DNA from: Variovorax ginsengisoli
GTDB lineage: Bacteria > Pseudomonadota > Gammaproteobacteria > Burkholderiales > Burkholderiaceae_C
Direction: 5' to 3'
Assembly: GCF_030811835.1 (NCBI RefSeq)
Contig: NZ_JAUSRO010000019.1
Coordinates: forward strand, 1-64,000
Length of the DNA: 64,000 bases
Made by a program: the position numbers and the translations under genes. The notes under the pieces are model-generated. The model worked only from the letters and a program-made list of their open reading frames with translations, was not told the origin of the DNA and ran no database searches. Below are positions 58,038 through 64,000 of the stretch, piece by piece (within the stretch, counting starts at the first letter, position 1; every line of letters starts with the position of its first letter).

Positions 58038-59024
58038 TCACTCCAGTTTGGCGCCCGAGGCCTTGACGACGGCGGCCCAGCGCTTGATCTCCGAGTTCAC
58101 GAAGCTGCCGTAGGGCGCCATGGCAAGGTTCGGAATCTCGGAACCATTGGCAGCCCAGATGGTCTTGAGTTCGTCGGTGGCCAGCGCTTTCTTCATGTCG
58201 TCGACGATTCTCGCCTGTGCCTCGGCAGGCGCACCCTTGGGCGCCCACAGCCCATACCAGGTGGTGAGGGTGAAGTCGGGCAGGCCGACTTCGGCCGCAC
58301 AGGGCACGTCCGGGAAGGCCGGGTTGCGCTGCTTGCCGGCGACCATCAACGCCTTGATGCGGCCGGCCTTGATGTGCTGCGCCGACGAGCCCAGGCCATC
58401 GAACAACACGTCGACATTGCCCGCGATCAGATCCTGCAGCGCCGGCCCGGCACCGCGATAGGGAATATGGGTGATGAAGGTGCCGGTCTGCATCTTGAAG
58501 AGTTCACCGGCGAGGTGATGCGAGCTGCCTGCACCGGCCGAAGCATAGTTGAGCTTGCCCGGGTTCTGCTTGAGCTGCGCGACGAAGGCCTGTAGCGTCG
58601 GCGCCGTGATGCGTTTGGGGTTCACCACCACCACCTGCGGCACGTTGGCCAGCAGCATGAGCGGCACGAAGTCGCGCTCCAGGTCGTAGTCGAGCCGCGG
58701 ATAGACCGAAGGCGCGATCGCATGGTGCACGCCGCCCATGAAGAGCGTGTAGCCGTCGCTGGGCGCCTTGGCTGCAATGCTCGCGCCCAGCGTGCCGCCA
58801 GCACCGCCGCGGTTGTCGATCACCAGCGTCTGCCCCGCCACGCGGGTGAACTGGGCCGACAGCGGACGCGCGAACGCGTCGGTGCCGCCGCCCGCGGGAA
58901 AGGGCACGATCATCGTGACGGGCTTGGTCGGCCAGGCCGACTGGGCGCGCACGACGCCACCAAGGACGGCGGTGGCCGCTGCGGCAAGGCGCAGCATGTC
59001 GCGCCGTGGGAAGCTCGGGTTCAT
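58038..59024 (-). CDS. TctC/Bug-family binding protein in the malonate operon
   Basis: A 328-residue periplasmic binding protein. The signal is MNPSFPRRDMLRLAAAATAVLGGVVRAQS with a twin-arginine-like RRDML start. Mature sequence WPTKPVTMIVPFPAGGGTDAFARPLSAQF, GGTLGASIAAKAPSDGYTLFMG and LLANVPQVVVVNPK are standard Bug motifs. The ATG at 59024 follows CGGAGA. No tctA or tctB is adjacent, so it may feed malonate or a malonate-like acid to a TctAB permease encoded elsewhere, for instance the tctBA pair at 16.4-18.4 kb that lacks its own tctC. Confidence 0.9.
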   Translation of the reverse strand: MNPSFPRRDMLRLAAAATAVLGGVVRAQSAWPTKPVTMIVPFPAGGGTDAFARPLSAQFTRVAGQTLVIDNRGGAGGTLGASIAAKAPSDGYTLFMGGVHHAIAPSVYPRLDYDLERDFVPLMLLANVPQVVVVNPKRITAPTLQAFVAQLKQNPGKLNYASAGAGSSHHLAGELFKMQTGTFITHIPYRGAGPALQDLIAGNVDVLFDGLGSSAQHIKAGRIKALMVAGKQRNPAFPDVPCAAEVGLPDFTLTTWYGLWAPKGAPAEAQARIVDDMKKALATDELKTIWAANGSEIPNLAMAPYGSFVNSEIKRWAAVVKASGAKLE

Positions 59025-59138
59025 GGTTTGTCTCCGGTTGTGGTCTGCATGGTCTGGCACCCGGGTTGGCGGTGCCCTGGTCGGCCTGGTCGGCTCTCGT
59101 CCGCTCCAGCCTTTCTTCTTTGCTGCACCCTGTTGCGC

Positions 59139-60617
59139 TCAGCTCTTCAAAAAGAGTGCCTCCACCTCGCCCGCCGCGGCGGGGCGGCCTTGCGCGAGCA
59201 GCGCGCGATGCTTGTCGAGGCGTTTGAGATCGTAGAGGTAATTCACCATCAGGCCGAAGGACTGTTTGAGCCCCTTGCCCGAGGGATCGCCCGCCCAGTT
59301 GAGTCGTTCTATGCGCGCACCGTTGCCCAGATGGAAACGCGCCACCGGATCGACCGGCTTGCCTTCGACCATCGTACGGCCCAGGTATTCGGCGGCCGCG
59401 CTCAGGAGGAACTGACGCACCGGCGACTTGTCGTCGAGCGCGGCCACATCGTCCGCCGCGGGCAGCAGGCGCTCAACGGTCGGCGGCATGGCACCGAGAG
59501 CGCGGCCCAGGGCAGACGCCCGTTTGTCGTCCAGGCGCGAAAGCAGTTCGCCTGCATGCTTGCCCAGCCAGGCCCGAAAGCCCGGCACCGGCGACAGTGT
59601 CGCGAAGACCTTCAGCCGTGGCAGCTCTTCCTGCAGGGTCTCGACCACGCGCTTGATCAGCGAGTCGCCGAAGCTCACGCCACGCAGGCCGGTCTGCGTG
59701 TTGCTGATCGAATAGAAGATGGCCGTGGTGGCCTTGTCCGGTCGCACCACCGCGGCCGCCTCGTCGAGCAACGGCACGATGCCCTGGCTGATGTGGTCGA
59801 CCAGCGCCACCTCCACAAAAATCAGCGGTTCGTTGGGCAAGCGCGGATGGAAGAACCCATAACAGCGGCGGTCGCCATCGTCGAGGCGGTTCTTCACGTC
59901 CGACCAGCTCTTGATGTCGTGCACCGCCTCGTACTGGATGAGCTTTTCGATCAGCGAGGCCGGCGAATCCCAGCTGATGCGCTGGAGTTCCAGAAACGCG
60001 ACGTCGAACCAGGTGGAGAACAGCTGCTCCAGATCGGCATCGAGCGGCACCAGACGGCGGTCGCTCTTGAGGTGCGGCAGCAGCTCGGCGCGCAGGTCGA
60101 CCAGAAAGCGCATGCCGCCGGCGTCGATCGCAAAGCGCTGCAGCAGACGCGCGCGGGGCGAGGCCAGCGCGCGGCGCAGTTGCACCTCGGCCTGACCTTC
60201 GTCGGGGGTGCCCATGGCCGCCTGATGGCGGTCGCGGGCGGTGTTGAGCTTCTTGGGGTCGGGCGCGAAACGCTCACTCATCAGCAGCCAGACGTCGCGG
60301 CGTTCGGCGGGCTCGCAACCCGCGTACCACTTGACGATCTCGCAGGCACGGCGGCCCGCCTCGACCTCGCTCACACGCGAATCGACCACCGCCTGCAGGT
60401 CGGCCAGCACCCGGCGCAGCGTGCGCGGCGCCAGGCCTTCGCCATGCCGGCGCAGTGTGGCTTCCAGCCGCTCGGCGAGCATGCGCGGCGGCGGCGCGGG
60501 CACCTTCTTGCGGGCGGCAGGCAGCTCGGCCAGCGGCTTTTTGTCGACCGCGTCGCTCGCGCCGGCCTTGGGTCGCAGGCGCGAAACGCCGCGGGCGAGC
60601 CAGGTGGGTGTGTTCAT
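59139..60617 (-). CDS. matA: Malonyl-CoA decarboxylase
   Basis: A 492-residue protein. The helical N-terminal domain (TLRRVLADLQAVVDSRVSEVEAG to RALASPRARLLQRF) is followed by the GNAT-like catalytic domain with CYGFFHPRLPNEPLIFVEVALVD, FYSISNTQTGLRGVSFGDSLIKRV and the His motif RFHLGNGARIERLNW. It converts malonyl-CoA to acetyl-CoA. The start overlaps the GntR stop (ATGA), so regulator and enzyme are coupled. With MatB it forms a malonate-to-acetyl-CoA route. Confidence 0.93.
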   Translation of the reverse strand: MNTPTWLARGVSRLRPKAGASDAVDKKPLAELPAARKKVPAPPPRMLAERLEATLRRHGEGLAPRTLRRVLADLQAVVDSRVSEVEAGRRACEIVKWYAGCEPAERRDVWLLMSERFAPDPKKLNTARDRHQAAMGTPDEGQAEVQLRRALASPRARLLQRFAIDAGGMRFLVDLRAELLPHLKSDRRLVPLDADLEQLFSTWFDVAFLELQRISWDSPASLIEKLIQYEAVHDIKSWSDVKNRLDDGDRRCYGFFHPRLPNEPLIFVEVALVDHISQGIVPLLDEAAAVVRPDKATTAIFYSISNTQTGLRGVSFGDSLIKRVVETLQEELPRLKVFATLSPVPGFRAWLGKHAGELLSRLDDKRASALGRALGAMPPTVERLLPAADDVAALDDKSPVRQFLLSAAAEYLGRTMVEGKPVDPVARFHLGNGARIERLNWAGDPSGKGLKQSFGLMVNYLYDLKRLDKHRALLAQGRPAAAGEVEALFLKS

Positions 60618-61282
60618 GAAGCGAGCCTCGATTTGCGGGTCAGGGCCAGCGCACGCAAGGCTTCGCGCTGGCGGTGGAGGTGGGTGCGCATGGCGGCATC
60701 GGCGCCCTCGCTGTCGCGCGCCTTGAGCGCGGCAAACACGGCCAGATGCTCGGCCAGGCTCTGCTGCAGCCTGCCGGGTGCCTTGAGCTGCTGCAGCCGC
60801 GCAAGCTTGAGGATCTTGCGCAGGTCGCCGATCGCCTGCGCGAGCCAACGGTTGTCGGCCAGCGTGATGATGGCCTCGTGAATCGCGAAATTGGTCGCGT
60901 AGTACGCATTGATGCGTTCGGCCTTGGCATGTGCTTCGAGCTGCGCATGCAGGATTGCGAGTGCATCGAGGTCGGCCTCGCTCGCGTTGCTTGCAGCCTC
61001 CCAGGCGCACCGGCCTTCGAGCAGCGCGATCACCGGAAAGATCTCGTCGAGGTCGCGTTGCGTGACCTCGGCCACGAAGCAGCCGCGTCGCGGCTCATGG
61101 CGCAACAGGCCTTCGGCCGTAAGCACCTTCAACGCTTCGCGCAAGGGCGTGCGAGAGATGGAAAGGCGGGTGCACAGTGCGGCTTCATCGAGGAAGCTGC
61201 CCGGCGTGAGTGCGCCGGCGAAGATCTCCTCGCGCAGCGTGGCGGCGACCTGGTGATGCAGCGAGTTCGGGACAAGGCGCAT
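60614..61282 (-). CDS. GntR-family (FadR/FCD type) regulator of the malonate operon
   Basis: A 222-residue regulator. The winged HTH is at about residues 8-70 (HHQVAATLREEIFAGALTPGSFLDEAALCTRLSISRTPLREALKVLTAEGLL) and an FCD ligand domain follows (INAYYATNFAIHEAIITLADN, with the metal-site His/Asp pattern). The ATG at 61282 is preferred over a TTG at 61288. It is first in the unit and probably responds to malonate or malonyl-CoA. A periodic TAATT cluster lies just upstream. Confidence 0.9.
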   Translation of the reverse strand: MRLVPNSLHHQVAATLREEIFAGALTPGSFLDEAALCTRLSISRTPLREALKVLTAEGLLRHEPRRGCFVAEVTQRDLDEIFPVIALLEGRCAWEAASNASEADLDALAILHAQLEAHAKAERINAYYATNFAIHEAIITLADNRWLAQAIGDLRKILKLARLQQLKAPGRLQQSLAEHLAVFAALKARDSEGADAAMRTHLHRQREALRALALTRKSRLAS

Positions 61283-61301
61283 GGGCAAGTTCGAGGGCGC
61301 C

Positions 61302-61329
61302 GTAATTTTGGGTAATTACGCATAATTAT
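61302..61329. promoter_or_regulatory. Three TAATT repeats with 10-bp period, candidate GntR operator
   Basis: TAATT begins at 61303, 61313 and 61323, exactly one helical turn apart. The last two are full TAATTA palindromes separated by CGCA. The cluster lies about 20-47 bp upstream of the GntR start and close to the divergent RluA gene. AT-rich phased sites in a GC-rich region point to a specific operator. A perfect CCCCATGGGG palindrome follows at 61336-61345. Confidence 0.6.
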
Positions 61330-61447
61330 GGGCATCCCCATGGGGCCGCGCAAGCGACGCCGCGCCCGGACAAACCCCTGGATACCCACCCCTCGCGTGC
61401 GGCCGACGGTACGGTCCCGGTACATTCCAGGCATCTTGAATTCACCT

Positions 61448-62359
61448 GTGCCTCCCCGCCTCGCCGCCACCGCGCCCCTGCCCACGCGGCGCGGCGTCGG
61501 CCCCAGTACCGTGGGCCTGCCTGCGGGCGAGTGGCCCACCCTGCTCGACTTCCTGCTTGCGCGCTTTCCAGGCGTTGCCGAGGCGACGTGGCGCAGCCGC
61601 ATGCACGCTGGCGATGTGGTCGACGAGAAAGGCCGGCCGGTGCAACCCGCCCAGCCCTATCGGCCGCACCAGCGCCTTTACTACTACCGAGAGATCGAAG
61701 ACGAACCGCGCATTCCCGTCGAGGAACGCGTGCTGTTCCAGGACGCGCACCTGCTGGTCGCCGACAAGCCGCACTTCCTGCCCGTCACGCCCACCGGTAA
61801 ATACCTGCAGGAAAGCCTTCTCGTGCGCTTGAAGCGCCGGCTGGGCATCGACACACTCGCGCCCATCCACCGCATCGACCGCGGCACGGCGGGGCTGGTG
61901 CTGTTCTGCGTCGACCCGGCAGGCCGCGCGGCCTACCAGAAACTGTTCGCCGACCGGGGCGTGCGCAAGCAGTACGAAGCCATCGTCCACTGGCCGTCCG
62001 GCGTGGTGCTGCCCGCCGTGCGCCACAGCCGGCTGGTGCCCGACGCATCGTTCCTTCGGACGGCCGAGGTCGCGGGCGAGCCCAACTCCACCACCCATTT
62101 CGAGCTGCTGGAGCGCATCGGCGACGACCACGCGCGGCTGCGCCTGTCACCCGTCACGGGACGCAAGCACCAGTTGCGCGTGCACTGCAACGCACTGGGC
62201 ATGCCGCTGGTCAACGACCCGGTCTACCCCGTGCTCCTTCCGGCGGCTGAGGACGACCATGCCGCGCCGCTGAAGCTGCTGGCCCGGCAGCTTTCGTTTC
62301 GCGACCCGGTGACGGGCGCTCTGCGCGAATTCCAGAGCACCCTGACCCTCGACGCTTGA
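61448..62359 (+). CDS. RluA-family RNA pseudouridine synthase
   Basis: About 303 residues. The catalytic motif is IHRIDRGTAGLVLF (Asp in HRIDR), with VLFQDAHLLVADKPHFLPVTP before it and LSPVTGRKHQLRVHCNALGMPLVNDPVYP after it. It isomerises uridine in rRNA or tRNA; the exact target is not known. The start is uncertain: GTG at 61448 (VPPRLAATAPLP) is chosen, TTG at 61436 and ATG at 61328 are in frame, the last overlapping the operator region. Confidence 0.88.
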   Translation: MPPRLAATAPLPTRRGVGPSTVGLPAGEWPTLLDFLLARFPGVAEATWRSRMHAGDVVDEKGRPVQPAQPYRPHQRLYYYREIEDEPRIPVEERVLFQDAHLLVADKPHFLPVTPTGKYLQESLLVRLKRRLGIDTLAPIHRIDRGTAGLVLFCVDPAGRAAYQKLFADRGVRKQYEAIVHWPSGVVLPAVRHSRLVPDASFLRTAEVAGEPNSTTHFELLERIGDDHARLRLSPVTGRKHQLRVHCNALGMPLVNDPVYPVLLPAAEDDHAAPLKLLARQLSFRDPVTGALREFQSTLTLDA

Positions 62360-62370
62360 AAGCCCTCGCC

Positions 62371-62688
62371 ATGCGCACCCTGTTGCTCTTCGTCGCCACC
62401 GCCGTGGCCGAAATCCTCGGCTGTTATCTGCCATGGCTCTGGCTGAAGCAAGGCCGCTCGGTCTGGCTGTTGGTGCCCACCGCAATCAGCCTGGCACTGT
62501 TCGCGTGGCTCCTGACGCTGCATGACACGGCGTCCGGCCGGGTCTACGCGGCCTACGGCGGCGTGTACATCGGCGTGGCCATCGCCTGGCTGTGGGCCAT
62601 CGATGGCGTCCGGCCCACGCCCTGGGACCTGGCCGGCGCAGGCATTGCGCTGGCCGGCATGGCCATCATCATGTTCCAGCCACGCTAG
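62371..62688 (+). CDS. YnfA/UPF0060-family small membrane protein
   Basis: A 105-residue protein with four hydrophobic helices and the family signature ATAVAEILGCYLPWLWLKQGRS, then YAAYGGVYIGVAIAWLWAIDG. The family resembles small multidrug resistance transporters and has been linked to drug and metal export, though the substrate is unclear. The ATG at 62371 is chosen over a TTG at 62356. It follows the RluA gene by 11 bp and is probably cotranscribed with it. Confidence 0.88.
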   Translation: MRTLLLFVATAVAEILGCYLPWLWLKQGRSVWLLVPTAISLALFAWLLTLHDTASGRVYAAYGGVYIGVAIAWLWAIDGVRPTPWDLAGAGIALAGMAIIMFQPR

Positions 62689-62727
62689 CACCGCAGCCGA
62701 TGCGCGGTGCCGCGTGTGTGCTGCGCC

Positions 62728-63555
62728 TCAGCCGCGCGGTGCAACCACCGAATGCCGGGCCGGCGCGCTGACGTACAACCAGACGCCGAACAGCACCATC
62801 GGCACGCACAGCCACTGGCCCATGCTCATGTTGAGCGCCAGCAGGCCCAGGAAGTCGTCAGGCTCGCGGAAGTACTCGGCGATGAACCGCATCACGCCGT
62901 AACCGATCAGGAACACGGCGGACACCCGGCGCTCGAGCCGTTCCTTGCGCGCGTAGAGCCACAGGATGACGAACAGCAGCAGACCTTCGAGCAGGAACTG
63001 GTAGATCTGGGACGGATGGCGTGCCAGCATGGACCCGCTTTGCGGAAACACCATGCCCCATGGCAGGTCCGGGCTGCTGAAGCGGCCCCACAGTTCACCA
63101 TTGATGAAATTGCCTACACGTCCGGCGGCAAGGCCCGTGGGCACGCAGGGCGCCACGAAGTCGGCCACCTGCCAGAACGGCCGGGAACGCGAACGGGCGA
63201 ACCACACCATCGACGCGATCACACCCAGCAGGCCACCGTGAAAACTCATGCCGCCCTGCCAGACCATGAGGATTTCCAGCGGATGCGTGAGGTAATAGCC
63301 TGGTTTGTAGAACAGGCAATAGCCGAGCCGCCCGCCGATGATCACACCCATCACGCCCAGAAAGAGGATGTCTTCCACGTCCTTGCGGCTCCAGGCGCCC
63401 GCACCGGTGACCGAGCGAAACGGCTCATGCCGCAGACGGCGTGTGCCGAGAAAAAAGAAAAGCGCGAAGGCGGCGAGGTAGGTCAGGCCGTACCAGTGGA
63501 CGGCAAGCGGGCCGATCTGCAGGGCAATCGGATCGATATGGGGATACATGAGCAT
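62728..63555 (-). CDS. lgt: Prolipoprotein diacylglyceryl transferase
   Basis: A 275-residue inner-membrane enzyme with about seven TM segments and hallmark motifs MSFHGGLLG (HGGLLG) and GRVGNFINGELWGR, plus IGGRLGYCLFYKPGYYLTHP. It transfers diacylglyceryl from phosphatidylglycerol to the lipobox Cys of prolipoproteins, so all lipoproteins predicted here depend on it. The ATG at 63555 or 63549 (MYPHIDP) starts the protein. It converges on the YnfA gene. Confidence 0.94.
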   Translation of the reverse strand: MLMYPHIDPIALQIGPLAVHWYGLTYLAAFALFFFLGTRRLRHEPFRSVTGAGAWSRKDVEDILFLGVMGVIIGGRLGYCLFYKPGYYLTHPLEILMVWQGGMSFHGGLLGVIASMVWFARSRSRPFWQVADFVAPCVPTGLAAGRVGNFINGELWGRFSSPDLPWGMVFPQSGSMLARHPSQIYQFLLEGLLLFVILWLYARKERLERRVSAVFLIGYGVMRFIAEYFREPDDFLGLLALNMSMGQWLCVPMVLFGVWLYVSAPARHSVVAPRG

Positions 63556-63686
63556 GATGGCGTTATTGTGCCCGGCGCCCCGTGACCGCCCACTGACGGC
63601 ACACTGACCGCCCACCTGAGCATGGTGGCTGAATATGTGGGGCCAATGTCGTTGCGGCCACCGCACAGGCAGCCGACACTGCGCGC

Positions 63687-64000
63687 ATGCCCTTCTTGCA
63701 ACCCTCCCCTGCGTGCGGCGCCCCGGAAGACCGCCGCGGCCCGCGTGCTGTTGCGTGCCTGCTGTACCCGGCGATGATGAGCCTCGACGCCGTCGGCCCG
63801 CTGCAGGTCTTCGCCTCGGCCAACGCCGAGCGCACCGGCCACGGCTTGCCGCCCGCCTACACACTGCATCTGCTCGCCGATACCGCAGGGGCGGTGCCGA
63901 CGTCGGCCGGCTTCAGCCTGAGGGCCGATGCCGCGCGCGACAGCGTCGACCCGGCCACGCTCGACACCGTGCTGGTGCCGGGCGGCGACGGCGTGGACGT
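63687..64000 (+). CDS. GlxA/FtrA-like transcriptional regulator (partial, runs off window)
   Basis: The frame is open from the ATG at 63687 to the right edge (104 full codons). It shows the DJ-1/PfpI-like N-terminal domain of AraC-type GlxA regulators: RAVACLLYPAMMSLDAVGPLQVFASAN, then AYTLHLLADTAGAVPTSAGF and LDTVLVPGGDGVD. The AraC HTH would lie beyond the window. The gene is divergent from lgt. Such regulators often control amino acid or osmolyte use. Confidence 0.82.
   Translation, partial: MPFLQPSPACGAPEDRRGPRAVACLLYPAMMSLDAVGPLQVFASANAERTGHGLPPAYTLHLLADTAGAVPTSAGFSLRADAARDSVDPATLDTVLVPGGDGVD

Noticed and set aside
55703..58066. A 787-codon open frame on the plus strand
   Set aside because: Antisense to matB and the enoyl-CoA hydratase gene; no recognisable motif.
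58722..60881. A 719-codon open frame on the plus strand
   Set aside because: Antisense to malonyl-CoA decarboxylase and parts of the TctC and GntR genes; shadow composition.

Overview
The window is high-GC DNA from a betaproteobacterium of the Burkholderiales, most likely Comamonadaceae (Variovorax, Acidovorax or relatives). This is inferred from the abundance of tripartite tricarboxylate transporter (TTT/Tct) genes, the zapB-like/zapA/6S RNA order, the tightly coupled cobalamin cluster, the hemN/fnr pair and the overall gene style. No tRNA, rRNA, insertion sequence, integrase or CRISPR array was seen. The genes are dense and often overlap by 4 bp (ATGA, GTGA or TTGA).

Layout. 1-2.3 kb: start of an ABC importer operon (livG-like partial gene, livK-like binding protein) and a SYLF-domain lipoprotein. 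2.4-6.9 kb: a PAS/sigma-54 activator, a CLC channel of fluoride-type signature and an Lrp-type regulator in a row, plus a CAP-domain lipoprotein. 7.0-14.0 kb: a TetR-controlled tripartite RND efflux operon with a DUF4189 protein at its end. 14.1-18.4 kb: a TctD/TctE-like two-component pair followed by tctB-tctA without tctC. 18.6-26.0 kb: an orphan type VI secretion (T6SS) module: vgrG, a DUF4123 adaptor, a PAAR protein, three tandem DUF3304 lipoprotein genes (candidate immunity proteins) and a DUF2235/Tle1-like phospholipase. 26.0-31.4 kb: a complete second TTT system (tctC-tctB-tctA) divergent from its own tctD-tctE pair.

31.4-35.8 kb: S4-domain Hsp15-like protein, PPK2, a CinA-like amidase, a 33-codon leader ORF with alternative hairpins and a terminator in front of a double-GNAT acetyltransferase gene, and two hypotheticals. 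35.9-45.9 kb: a cobalamin riboswitch reading into btuB-cobB-cobU-btuF-btuC-btuD-cobO-bluB-cbiB-cobC, which joins outer-membrane uptake, ABC import, corrinoid adenosylation, DMB synthesis and nucleotide-loop assembly. 46.0-47.7 kb: zapB-like gene, zapA, 6S RNA and a TauE/SafE exporter. 47.7-50.1 kb: divergent hemN and fnr with a near-consensus FNR box between them. 50.1-55.4 kb: a phosphoesterase, a di-heme peroxidase, a lipoprotein and a 2OG-Fe(II) prolyl hydroxylase in a row. 55.7-61.3 kb: malonate use: a GntR regulator, malonyl-CoA decarboxylase, a TctC-type binding protein, an enoyl-CoA hydratase and malonyl-CoA synthetase. 61.4-64.0 kb: an RluA-type pseudouridine synthase, a YnfA-family membrane protein, lgt and the start of a GlxA/AraC-type regulator.

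The observations most worth following up are the DUF3304 expansion beside the phospholipase, where the extra copies appear to have taken over the effector's translation start, and the leader-peptide/attenuator architecture before the GNAT gene. All functions are read from sequence motifs and context. No database search was possible.
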